Below are positions 35,501 to 47,136 of a stretch of 64,000 bases of DNA, piece by piece. The notes beneath the pieces are model-generated. The model was not told the origin of the DNA and searched no databases. It saw nothing but the letters and a program-made list of their open reading frames with translations. Made by a program: the position numbers and the translations under genes. Source of the stretch: Mugil cephalus (lineage: Eukaryota > Chordata > Actinopteri > Mugiliformes > Mugilidae); the NCBI RefSeq assembly GCF_022458985.1, contig NC_061773.1:24338001-24402000 (forward strand), read 5' to 3'. Within the stretch, counting starts at the first letter, position 1. Every line of letters starts with the position of its first letter.

Positions 35501-38500
35501 ATGCCCAGAGGCAGATCTGTGAATTTAAAGAGATCATAAAACAGGTGGAGGAGGACGAGGAGAGGAAGATCCACGACATCCAAATGAAGTATGAGAAGAA
35601 ACTGCACACTGAGAAGGAGACCAACACGAGTCTGAAGGGAAAAACTGGCATCATGACACAAAAGGTGACCAAAGCTCATATTATTCTCTGAATTTATCAT
35701 CACAAAAACACAACAACATAATATTCTGTTTATGTTGATGGAGGAGTCATTTTTGATTTCTCACTCTTCATCTTTTTCCTCGTGTCGTTTCCTGCTCTTT
35801 GTGTTTGTTCGTGTCGGTGTGCGTCACAGTTCTACACTCTACAGAGACAGATTGACGACAGGTGCACTGACATAAACACGCTGAAGCAGGAGCGACAGAG
35901 GCTGCTGGGCTTGATCCGCTCCCTGGAGAGCGACATCGAGGACCTGAAGAGGCAGATCTCTGGTCATGAAAAGACCAGCCAGGACAAGGTGGCTGAGATC
36001 ACATTTCATTTCACTGACGACTCAGTTCAATTCAATTCAATTCAGTTCAGTTCAGTTCAGTTCAGTTCAGTTCAGTTCAGTTCAGTTCAATTCAATTAAA
36101 TTCAAATAACTTTATTTATCTCCAAGGGGCAATTAAAAGCCAAAGACAAGTATATAAACATGAATACGTTGAAGTGCAGTGCATTGGAGTCCAGTCCAGC
36201 CCTCTTCAGGCTCAAGCTTCCTGAGAAAAGAAGGTTTAAGAAGTATTTAATATCAAGGTTTCATTTTCAAAGGCATAAATTGGGTCTTTTTTTAGTGTCT
36301 CTCCACATTTGTGTCAGATTTCCTTTTTAAACCTAAACATTTCTCCACAACATGTTCACTTTACCTGATGATGTGACTGTGTAGGTTGACGCAGAAAACT
36401 AGATTATGGACCAAGTATGAGTTGGTACCAGGAACTTTCATTTTGATCAATGCTCATTGTTATATGCATTTATGGAGCATGCTCGAAACCCTGGAAAGAT
36501 TAAGCAAATTAGTCCACAAACATTACAAAAGTACATTACAAAAGTCTGGACATAACACGTTGTTGTTGTAGACAACCTCCGACCATTTAGCAGCATGTAA
36601 CCCCAAAGGTTCCTGGGTCCTCTGAAAGTTCCTCACCAGAGGGTTTTACATGGTGAAACATACCTCCTAGCGGTTTGAGGGTTTTCCAGGCTAAGCATAA
36701 ATGGCTCCACAGGATGTTTTATGTAAGCGAGCTGAGAGTAAAGATATCTCCTTCGTGCACATGCAGGATAACACCATCTCCGGCTTGAAGAAGAAGAACC
36801 AGGAGCTGGAGAAGTTGAAGTTTGTTCTTGAATTCCAGCTGAGCGAGTTAAAGAAGCAGAGCGAGCCTCAGCAAGACGACATAAGTAAGAAGAAGGAGAG
36901 GATCCATCAGGTGTGTGTGTGTGTGTCTGCGCGTTTTATACAGTGGAAACAGAAAGTGGATTTCCTGTTTTCCTACAATCATAAAGTGCATTAATTAAGA
37001 TTCACAGTCACCAATTTGGTAACGGTTTAGAACTAACTTTAGAAAACTTCTAAAACAGCTCACACAGATTTTGTGACAACTTACGAGTTTGACCCCGACA
37101 TAAGGGAAGCTACTGCTTTTATCTTCAACAGAGACTGGTTACCATGGTAACTGGCTCCGTGAATCTGCTCGCTGGCAGGTTTTCTTCGTCACACTCTGAT
37201 GTGTTCTGTGACTCTTTCCCTCCAGCTGAGCCTGGCACCGTTTCATTTGCTCTCTTCTTTCTAGTGGGTATCAAATCACATTAAAACTGTGCAGTCTATA
37301 TTGAAAAAGTCACTTTACGCTATATTTAGTCCAATTTAAGAATATGCCTTGTGACAATCACATGACGAATGATTGTTCATTGTTGACCTGGCCTTCTCTG
37401 AAACCCATGTGGTGGTTACCACTGACACCTCACAGCAAGAAGGTTGTGGGTTCAAATGCATCAGCGTGGAGTTTGCATGTTCTCCCTGTATCCATGTTTG
37501 GTTCCCTCTGGATACTCTGGCTTCTTCCCTCCGTCTAAAAAACATGTTCCTTAGGTTAACTGGTGATTTTGAAACTTTCAGATTTGAACCTCTGGCTCCA
37601 GTGAGACTGTGTTGCTGCCATAAGCCTCTGAAGTTATTTACTTATCTACCAACCTACTCTGAGAATATTTAAATGATGCATTCATTATAGACGAGGCAAA
37701 CGTGGTCATTTAGAGTTGGTATAGTTGGTACAGACGTTGCCGTGGCGATGACAGTGATGTGCCGTTTGTCCTGTGTAACAGCTGCAGGAGGAGTTGGTAA
37801 AAATCAACCAGAGCAACACCCAGCTGAAGCTCACCGTCTCCGACCTGAGGCTCAAGCTGAGGACCAGGGACAAAGAGATGCACAAGGAGATGCAGAAAGT
37901 CAGCGAATACAAAACACCCACACAAAAATCATTCAACACAAAAGCTGAATGTAATCACCAGTTAGTGTTAAACACAAATCTTCGCCTTAACGTCTTTTCT
38001 GTGACCAGGTGAAAGATTTGGAGTCACATCTTCAGCGGCTCAAGGCCGACCTCCACAACTGTGTCAGCTTCATCCAGGAGCCGAGAAAACTGAAGGACAG
38101 CGTTCAGAGGATCTACGCCCGCTATGTCCCACAGACTGACAGGGTGAGAGGGGCTCATGTACTAACCAAGGTCAAAATTACATACTTTTTCCAGACCTTA
38201 ATTTCCAGACTTCTCAGTAAAAAAATCATGTAAATAAATGATGGAATTAATCATTTGTTTTCATTAATCTGAATATATATGCTGTTATGTCACCCAATAA
38301 TTTCCAGAAGATTGTAACTGGGTAATGTAGCTCATAGAAATAAGTTGAAAACAAACCCAGATAAATTCAGTGCACATTTTTTTTTATTGTAAGTTGCACA
38401 TGAATCACCCATAAGTGATCATCTATGTAGCCGACTGTGTGCTCTGACACAGACAATTAGCTGTGCTGCCAAGCGCCTTAAAAAAAAAGGATCTATCCAT

Positions 38501-39068
38501 ATTTTTCATTCCATTCATAATTTTCATACACTAGTTTTCTTCTTCCACACTTTTCCAGACCTGGACATTTATAAAATTAAACTCCATACTTTTCCACACT
38601 TGCGTAGGAACCCAGACTAAAGCAGAGCTCATTGAGTTCAGCTGTTAACCACGTGTGGTGTCTTTAAGGTGGAGAAAAGCAGAGTCGACGATGATATTCA
38701 GAAGGCGTTTGACCACCAGCGAGATCACCTGGAGAAAACCGTCAACAGTCTCAAGATGAGGCTGGCCAAGTCTACCGAGGAGCACGAGCAAGTCTACGTC
38801 AAGATCATGAAGGTAACTCTTCATGACCTGAACGGCTTCTCTCCATTGCTTCCTGAGTGAAACAGCATCATAACAGTGACTGTGGCCTCTGCAGGAGAAT
38901 GTGACTCTCATCACTGAAATCAATGAACTGCGCAAGGAGCTGCACTTGGTGAAGATCCAGGCTAAAGATTACAAAGCTCAGCTCGCTGCCTCTAAGAGGT
39001 CCTACAAGCTACGGCCCAGCTCAGACCTGGGTCCCAGAAGGGAGCGCAAACAGGAAGATGTCGCCTGA
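29580..39068 (+). CDS. cfap57: cfap57 (WDR65), WD-repeat and coiled-coil ciliary protein
   Basis: Twenty-one coding exons: 29580-29736, 29887-30200, 30296-30555, 30916-31090, 31166-31318, 31426-31562, 31651-31816, 31922-32035, 32111-32323, 33252-33425, 33533-33694, 34691-34846, 35041-35134, 35217-35407, 35491-35664, 35830-35988, 36767-36910, 37782-37898, 38009-38143, 38669-38812, 38895-39068 (TGA). All phases agree; total about 1170 aa. Residues 1-675 (exons 1-11) form a WD-repeat region (blades such as [40 protein letters not shown]). From 676 on it is one long coiled coil ([20 protein letters not shown] ... [20 protein letters not shown]). Domain order and sequence are those of CFAP57, an axonemal protein linked to inner-dynein-arm assembly and ciliary motility. 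It ends soon after [14 protein letters not shown], about 80 residues shorter than human. It is transcribed toward nuf2 and preceded by two X-boxes. Confidence 0.95.
33823..34100. repeat. possible short DNA-element remnant in cfap57 intron 11
   Basis: CCCTTTATGGGGCAAGGAAC, the phrase CCATATATGG and the later CATTTGTTTACATTTGTTTA duplication look like dispersed-repeat material. Boundaries and class are not established. Confidence 0.3.
36024..36099. repeat. (TTCAG)n / (TTCAA)n pentanucleotide repeat
   Basis: About fifteen tandem pentamers, TTCAA units flanking a TTCAG core, starting some 36 bp inside cfap57 intron 16. Confidence 0.95.
36105..36165 (+). mobile_element. retroposon tail-like fragment
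   Basis: AACTTTATTTATCTCCAAGG followed by GGCAATT is a variant of the TTTATTGATCCC...GGGAAATT motif seen at three other places in the window (58812, 59925, 62772). Such motifs occur at 3' ends of teleost retroposons; the family is not identified. Confidence 0.45.
37407..37580 (+). mobile_element. Mermaid/DANA-like SINE, diverged
   Basis: ACACCTCACAGCAAGAAGGT, GTGGGTTCAAATGCATC (B-box region), GTGGAGTTTGCATGTTCTCC and CTTAGGTTAACTGGTGATTT follow the order of the SINE at 18574-18876. In cfap57 intron 17, plus strand. No target duplication was seen. Confidence 0.75.
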
Positions 39069-39262
39069 GCTCCAGGGACGACGTCCGAGCAATGAGGATA
39101 CGGAGCGACGTCTTAAAAGCTGGTGAAGTTCATACATGTAAACTTATTCTGTTAATTAGAACGACTCTGATCTGGTAGAAAATACTATCAGATCATTTAA
39201 TTTGAATATTAGTTAGTATTAAACATGACCTCCTCCATCAGTTCTGGGAATTATTCAGCTAA

Positions 39263-39268
39263 AATAAA
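39263..39268 (+). other. candidate polyadenylation signal of cfap57
   Basis: AATAAA 195 bp after the stop codon. A second AATAAA at 39385-39390 is an alternative. Confidence 0.5.
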
Positions 39269-39621
39269 ATGACCTTGTGTGTGTACGTTGGTTTTTGATT
39301 GGTATAAACGTTTTTCTTTTTTTTTTCTTCTTTTTATTTGAATCTCTCATCAAGATGTCATGCAGATGTATTTATCTGAATCTAAATAAACCTTTGAAGG
39401 TATTTATAAATGATAAAAGAGAATATGTGTTGTGTTTTTTTGTAGCATATAAATGATATGAATGTAGTTTGGTCCCATATTTGCTAAAAAAAAAAACTAC
39501 ATCTACATCTCACCTAGAAAAATATTTGTAGATTTAATTTACTGTATTACATCCTGAGAACAAACAGGTGTCAGTCACCATATGGATTCTGTCATCACCA
39601 GATAGTTTGTGACTGGACTGT

Positions 39622-39627
39622 TTTATT
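39622..39627 (-). other. candidate polyadenylation signal of nuf2
   Basis: AATAAA on the minus strand, about 160 bp downstream of the nuf2 stop codon. The cfap57 and nuf2 ends are therefore about 250 bp apart and convergent. Confidence 0.5.
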
Positions 39628-39786
39628 TACAAAGGTCAAAGATGACAACTACAGCATTCACTTTTAATATGGAAACTTTTTTTTAAATATTAGGCCAAAT
39701 TGGCAACATGTTACAACGGTAAGAAGAGGCGAGAGATAGAAGGCGATTAGTTGGAGTAGTAGGAGTAAAAAAACGACGAATAAAGT

Positions 39787-42700
39787 TTAGAAGTTTGGCG
39801 ACATCTTGGTGACGTTTAGCTTCAGGTCTGTGATGCGCATCTCGATCCTCTGGTGCAGCTCGTCCATTGAATCCAACAGGGTGTCGTACAGAGCCTGGAC
39901 ACAGGAGAGTAAAGCACGTTATCCACAGGCAGCGAGTGAAGCTGTGTGCGGTGAATCAGACGTGCAGGGACGTGGTTTTACTACCTGAGCCTTCTGCGTC
40001 TCTTTGCTGCACACGTCCCTCAGGCTCTTGATCTTGGACTTCAGCTGCTGCGTCTCATTGGAGATCTCTTGGATTTTGTCGGCCATCTCCTCTCGCTTCT
40101 GGTGGATTTGGTTACACTGCCTGCAGAGCAGTCAGGAAAAAGGCTAAGATGACATAGAGCTGAGTGGTTTACCGATTTTTTTCACATGAAATTAATTTCA
40201 CATACCCAGCTAAGTGACATATGTTTGACAATTTTACAGTTTGTTTTTTCTACATCTGGTGCAAATGACAGGAAGTCATGTCACTGAAGTAAATACCCCA
40301 ACACATCTTGGTAGTGCTGCTCCTTCATCTCCCTCTTCTTCTGTCTGCTGATGTTCTGCTTGCACTCCTTGTCCAGCTTCATGCCCAGAGCTCGCTTCAG
40401 CTGACCTTCCTCGATGCACAGGTTCTTCAGCTCCTTCTGCTTCTTATCGTACTGAGCCTTCAGATCCTGGTGCTGGGGAAATCAAACACAGAGCAAAAGA
40501 CTTTGAACGCCGTACTGCAGAACACAGAGGTGTCAAAAAGTGTCTCTCTCTCTCTTGGTGTTTATTATTATTATTATTATTATTAGTCTACTTCCTGTTG
40601 CTACACCCTGACGAAGGCCAATATGGCCGCAAGCAGGCCCATGTGTTCTTAACCAGTTTCACCATGCTGAAATTAAGGCTTTTAATACTTTTTCTACCTC
40701 AGAGGGTCTTTGCAATCTTTTCTTTTTTTTTGATTTCTCACTTCATCTGTCACAAATAGAGAATCTGAGGGAAGAACTATTTTGAAGTCTACTGAGCCTC
40801 TTAATCTCTTTGTGTCTTCTCATATCTCCAAGTCCATTACAAACTTAATCCTCCCAAAATCACATGTATAATTTGCAAATATTCAGCTTTTTTAAATGTA
40901 TGTCCCACTCAGTGGGAAAAGGTTTCTGTAACATAGCTGATTTTTTTTAAAGTCTCAAACCTCCATTTATACTTACAAAAAAAAACACATGTGATAAAGT
41001 GGTAATGAAGCGATGAATACCTCCTCCTGCCGCTGCTTGCTGTTGTTCATGCTGCTCTCCATGTCCTGCAGGAGGCCGTACATCAGCTGGATCTCTGCGT
41101 CCGTGTGAGTCACACCCTGCACCATGTTCTGAAGCTCCACTACACGCTCGTCCGTTTCTTCCTGTCAAATATGAAAAAATGAAAATGAAGACATCTGATG
41201 CCAACACGACAGCTTCTGGGGACGTTTCGGTTCCACTCACTATGGAGTTCTTGATGTTTTTGACGTTCTCCTTCATCTTCTCCATCTGACTCTTCAGCTC
41301 CTCTGGAGACTCAACGATCTGAGACTTGAGTTTGCCGACGTCTTCCTTCAGGCTGATGATGTCCACCTTCATCTGAGCCTAACGCACACGTGTCTGTTTT
41401 CAGTAAAAAGGCTTCGTGTAGAGTTTTAAACCCAGTACATTTACACCACGGTCACGTACCAGTTTCTGCGTCTTCTCCGCTATTGTGGTTTTCCACTCTG
41501 CAATGCTGTCGTTTTTGGCATTCTGAAAGGAAACAAGCGCACTTGGTTTTGACGAGGCCGCGCGTAGAAGCGTGGTTTGTTATTGTGACCGTGTTCCAGC
41601 GCAACCTACCACTTCCTGATATTCATGCATGGTGGTGGACTGCAGTTCAGAGAGAGCCGCCGCCAACTCGTCAGCCTCGGCCTGCTGCTCCGGTGGGATG
41701 GTCCTGAAGAAGATAGAGACAAACCTGTGGCTCAGTGTGCAAACATTTATCTCCCATGTCTACTGATGATCTAGATATAAACACGTTCTTACAAAATGAC
41801 TCTGTCTCATTGGGTTTCAGAGTGTAATGTCTAGAGTGTGTTGGGTTTTCGAATGTGCTTAGTTCAAGGACCGTTTAAACTCTGAAATACATCAGAGCCA
41901 ATGAAGTCGATCCTTATGGAGAAACTTTCATTCACATTAATTATCATTCCAGCCTTTATGCAAAAAAAAATGTCTTTTTAGGACATACCCAAAGTAAATT
42001 TAATGCTGTTCATGAACATTTTGGAGCTCATGCATGTTCTTGGTCTCTTTTGAAGTTTCTATCACAAAAGTCAGAATCACTCTAAGTGGTTTTGTTCTTC
42101 AGTAATCAAAGCTGACACACAGAAGTTGTTGGTTGAATCCTACAGTGACTTTTATCAACAAACCGAGTCTTTATTAAATTAAATACTTTAATGATATCGT
42201 TGCACTAAGAACCACTCTTTAAGGCACAAAACAATCAACTTCTCTGCTGCATTCAGAAAATGTTCTCACCCAGAGGAAGTTGATACGACTTAGGGGAACT
42301 CAGATGTTTAAAATTATAAAGGTTAGAACTCATTTTTGAAGTAGGTGCTTCACAGTTAAAGGAGTAAACTTGTGCATCTGTGGCAAGTTAAAATCAAGAA
42401 CTTCGGTTTCTAAATTCAAAAAGATGTTTGAAATTAATGTAATTAATAAATATAAATCTGTTTTATAGACAATAATTATCAAAAAACATAGTATGTCATC
42501 TTGGGATTTGGTACATCTTTTATAATTTAATATATTTGATCCATGCAGAACTTTGTCCACATTAGATGTAGTGATTTCAGTGTCATCAATCGATATCTAT
42601 GAAATCAGAAGAAAATTACTTATTGCACTGCAGCATTTACTCAAACACAACTCGTGTACAGAGTTCTGATTGATTCAAAAAGCTACTGCCGCCCCTTATA

Positions 42701-45700
42701 CGACCCAGCAGAGTGTTAAAGGGTTAAATGACTTCATACAGAATCTCAAAACTTCGATTTATTTCTGTTTCACACAGTTGCTCAAAAATCACAAAAAGAA
42801 AATCTGTAAATTCAATAACGCAAGAAGAAATGTCCGAGGACTCGTTACTTTTCTGTAGTTAAAAGAACAGAATTAAGGAGCTTTTATGGCAATAAAACAA
42901 AAACACACATCTAATCCAAAACTTACGTCAGCATCTCAATCTTCTTCTCTGCTTCTGCGTTGCCTTGTGTGTAAACCTGCAGTTTGTCCACGTCTGCTCT
43001 CTGACAACAGATAAAAAGTTAGTCAGTATAGTGACGTCAGATTATTCTACCACTGTAATCTGAAGGATGATCTGAATAAAATACAATAAAAACAAGGAGA
43101 TATTATGGTGAGTTTTGAGGATACAGTGATGATGAGCTACAAACTTTATGGTGTAACAGATAAATTTAATTATCTACAAGCAAAATTATTCAACCAGTGA
43201 CATCAACATTTCTGGTTTCTCACGTGTAACATGCTCATTAAAAATACTTTCTGGCTTCTGTGCTGCGGCTGATTTCTTAAAATTAGGCACAGTTAATATT
43301 AAAACCACTGACCCCCAAGATGTATAAGGCCACTCCAGCTGTTATCACTTATGTGGAATGTTAGTACGTACAAATTTGGCCTGTTTCTCCAACATCACGT
43401 CCATCCGCTGATTCCTGAAGTGGAGAAAGTTCACGATGGCGCTCAGAATGGTCAGAGTCCTTTGTTTCTCTGAGCGGAAACAAAGACATTCAGTGGTAAA
43501 TGATGTGGAATCAAAATTAATCTGTAGCATTAACGTAGGGAATCAAGATGATCAAAATATCAAACAAAGGAAGACGTATAAATGTGTCCTGGGAAACTAC
43601 GAGTGGCATTTATCCATCACCATTTACTGACAGTTTAGACCGAAGAAAATAATCAAATAGTTTGAAAATCAGCTGCGTCTCACTCAATAATAATGATAAA
43701 AACAAATACAATACACACACTTACTTGGAGCAAGCAGGTCATTCAATGAAAAATCATACACCAAGCACATAGGCAGGAACTGCCGCCTAAAATTAAAAAT
43801 AAAATAGGATCATACACAGAGTTCTTAAAAGAAAATAAATGAAACAACACACAGCAAGAAACACATCTGTTAACTTGTCATTAATGATCGCTCCATGTCA
43901 CAACACACACAGACACACACAGACAGGATGAAAACTTACATGCGTGTGTAGACGCTCATGATGCCAGTGGCCCCCTCATGATAGACTGGAAACTGAATGT
44001 TCTCCAAAAGCGGAACCTGTTAGAGAACAAAAGGTAAATTGAGGCCTTATGAGGTCAAATTGAATGCATCTAACATGTCTCACATCGCATCACGCATAAA
44101 TACCTGGAGACTGGAAAATTAAAAACTAAAATTAAACATTCCTTTGTGAACTGATAAAGAAGATTGGATAGAAAAGACGTCACTGATTCCCTCTAGGAAT
44201 GTTAGAAGATGATGTGAGAAGTTCTGTGCAGAGATGGTCAAAAAGAGAGGAGAACTGACGTGTCCTAAACTTTATTTGATGTGTAGCAGTCTGATGCAGT
44301 ACTCACCATGGAGTGACACTCGGGCCTGAAACGATACAGGAGATGCAGCACTCTCATGTAGAGGGTCTGAACGGTTTCTGGCTGTGAGAGTGATAAAAAA
44401 ATAATGGCTTCAATGATCAACAGCATCCTAACACAGTCGGTCATCTAATACGACCCATTCAAGACGCTTCATACTTTAGATTTTTTTTAAAGCCAGTCTG
44501 ACTTTAGGCCTGTTTCTAAATGTTATTTTTATTATGGATCTCCATTGATAGTAGAAGTTTTGTAATCACTCAACTCTATTTGATTAATTAGGACAATGAC
44601 CAGAAGATTTAACTGCAGCAAAACCCAAAAATATACATTATCATACAGCTGGAATACACAAAAGAAAACTAAAATAATTCAATGAACATTGAAACAGAGG
44701 CTAATGAATATTCTACTGAGAGATTTCTGCTGCAACTTAGTTAAAGCAAGTGAGCATCTTCCAAAGTTTCAGCCTTGTGAACAGAGCTGAACCAGTTTAT
44801 TGTCTAGCCAGTATTCAACTTAATGAATGTATGTCTTTACTTTTAAAAGCCTTTTGGAAGGCAACTCAATGTAAAAGCTGCAAAGTTTCATATAAGCTGA
44901 AATATTCCAGTGTGGTGTTTTACTACACTGGAACCAACTACAACACATTATCTTCTTTTCCACACATCTATTTAAAATGAAGTCGACCAAATCATAGGAC
45001 TTTCCACATCCCCCTAATAAACTTAGCCCAGTCTGGCACAATCCGGATTTCCAAATCACAAACTAGTCCTATCTTTTCAGTCGTGGAAAAGAGCAGGAAT
45101 AACACATCTGAAACATTCATATTCAATCAGGACTCACCCCATTCTCCATGATATTACACTAAAACAGCAATATAACACTGGCAGTAACAGTTTTCTGCAA
45201 TATTCACAACGAAAACAGTGTCTTAAAGAGAAAATTAATATAATAAATAACACACTGTTAACAACCCCATTGTTTAATCAAATAAAACAAAAGATTAGCT
45301 ACTCAGCGATATACAAACACCTAATGAACACAGGCAATAAACTTCCACAATCTGGGGAAAAGGAATTACAAGTATTAAAAGTAAAGTATTAAAGTATTAC
45401 AACCTGGATACGCAGCTACATCAACACCTTCTCAGTGTCACAAAACTCTGCACTGAACAGAAAATAACATCTGTCCACACTGCACGACAAACACTATAGA
45501 TGATTACTTTGACACCATCTGGCTCTGCACATATTAATACTTTAATATGTCAGATAATATGTCTGCTAGGAGACGTCTCTGCAGTTGAAATATGAACAGC
45601 CCAAATTCAATCAATCGCTGAAAAGACAGTCCTCCCAAATTGAAAAGACACAACAAAAATCTCAATATCTCAGTGGCACCTTCTATTATCCCACCATATC

Positions 45701-46340
45701 TCACCAGAAAAACAAATATCATTAAAAATAAATAAATAAATAAATTAAAAAAAAAATCATTACATACTAGCTGGTCACAAATATCAATAAATTAGGATAT
45801 ATAAATAATTTTCTCCGACTACATACATATGTATATACACAAATAAATATATGTAAATATACATAAATAAATAAATTATAATTGATATATATATATTAAT
45901 ATATATAATAGGCAATATATAATAGATAGATATATTATAAATGTATAATTATACATCTATACACAAATAATAGTGTTGTCTTCTCCCCTGTTTATTTGTT
46001 TGTTTGTTTGCTCTCATTTAACGTCACAAACATTTATAAACATACAAACTGCTGTAAAAAGTACGGACACCTTTTGAAATTTTCATTGTTGGACTTAAGT
46101 TTTATATATAACCACAAAATACTTTTAAATTTTATTATTAGTGTCCGATTTTAGTCCAAAAACGGTAGCCTCTGGTTTTCTACTGACTGACTGAGCCGAT
46201 GTCTACACGGACGTTACCTTGGGATGAGGAGTCAAGTCGCTCTTCGTGAAGTGTTTCGCCTCTTGGCCGGTGAGAACTTCAGTTCGAAAGAAATTCACTA
46301 TAGCATCCACAGTGTAAACGGGGAAGGTGTTTTCAGCCAT
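39787..46340 (-). CDS. nuf2: nuf2, Ndc80-complex kinetochore protein
   Basis: Thirteen minus-strand exons: 46340-46218, 44381-44307, 44016-43940, 43786-43725, 43469-43372, 43000-42927, 41703-41610, 41522-41460, 41378-41241, 41161-41021, 40472-40297, 40120-39985, 39894-39787 (TAA). Phases join throughout; 454 aa against 464 in human. Residues 1-145 form the calponin-homology-like head (MAENTFPVYTVDAIVNFF, HPKPETVQTLYMRVLHLLYR, FLPMCLVYDFSLNDLLAPKK). The rest is coiled coil (VDKLQVYTQGNAEAEKKIEM; TIPPEQQAEADELAAALSEL; ESPEELKSQMEKMKENVKNI). NUF2 pairs with NDC80 to attach kinetochores to microtubules in mitosis. Start context GCGACAATGG. The short upstream region has a CHR-like and a CCAAT element. 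Head-to-head with ap5b1. Confidence 0.95.
40561..40585. repeat. (ATT)n microsatellite
   Basis: Short ATT trinucleotide run in a nuf2 intron, next to a CCTGACGAAGGCCAATATGG phrase typical of retroposon remnants. Confidence 0.9.
44382..46217 (-). other. nuf2 intron 1, AT-rich
   Basis: No gene is seen. The part from about 45720 to 45980 is very AT-rich, with TAAATAAA and ATATAT runs followed by a (TTTG)n stretch near 45985-46010. Confidence 0.7.
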
Positions 46341-46402
46341 TGTCGCCGCTTACAGTGGGTACGAAAAACACAAAGAATATATTTTAAGTTCAGAGAGGGG
46401 CG

Positions 46403-46417
46403 TTCAAATTGGCGCCC
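46403..46417 (-). promoter_or_regulatory. CDE/CHR-like cell-cycle element with overlapping CCAAT box in the nuf2 promoter
   Basis: On the minus strand the site reads GGGCG-CCAA-TTTGAA: a G/C-rich CDE-like half, four bases, then the CHR core TTTGAA, 63 bp upstream of the nuf2 ATG. A CCAAT box overlaps it (46412-46408) and another lies at 46461-46457. This is the arrangement of promoters repressed by DREAM and activated by MuvB/B-MYB and NF-Y in G2/M. Confidence 0.6.
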
Positions 46418-46558
46418 AAAAAAGACTTCCGTGTTGATTTTCAGGCGGCGCGTCTGATTGGACGATTCGTCTTCTTCTTCCTCGTTGGTTTAGAACGTTG
46501 GTTGACAAATCAGCTTAGAGATACTTTACCGCCCCCAACTGGATCGTGATTTAACTGC

Positions 46559-46559
<1 letters not shown>

Positions 46560-46631
<72 letters not shown>
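46560..46631. repeat. (GATA)n microsatellite
   Basis: About 18 GATA units between nuf2 and ap5b1. Confidence 0.97.
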
Positions 46632-46632
<1 letters not shown>

Positions 46633-47136
46633 GTTATATTTTTTTCGCAAATCTCAAGTTATATTTTTTCGCAAATCTCTCTGTCCCACGGAACCGCTTT
46701 ACAGAGCGGTTGGCATGGCAACTGGTATGTGAGCTAACAGTCTGCACGGCATTTCGATTTTTTTCTCGAGATTGTATTTCGACTTTTTTCTCGAAGTGAA
46801 TGATGAAAAAAATCTACCTCCTCTCATTTTTCCCTCATGGGTGGCTCTAAGATTTCTGATTGTTGATGGGACATCCCGCTAGAGCTGGATCGTCCGAAAC
46901 AGCAGGGGGCGATAATAGATATGGAGGGTCGATGGGGGCGGTCATGTGACTTTTGAGTGTGAAACACGTGACACAACAAGGAAGTACTGTTCCTCACCGC
47001 TACCAACACAACCACCGTGGATATTGGATGTTAGCGAGGAGCGAGTTGTTTTACCTGAACTGTCCCGGGTGCGGTGGATGTGGCTGCTCCTGAGATGATA
47101 ACCTGCGGGCCGCCAGAGTTTCGCATTTGAGTGACA

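Noticed and set aside
38200-38620. Possible TIR element with CTTTTTCCAGACC / CTTTTCCAGACCTGG phrases in cfap57 intron 19
   Set aside because: The phrases are direct rather than clearly inverted and boundaries could not be fixed.
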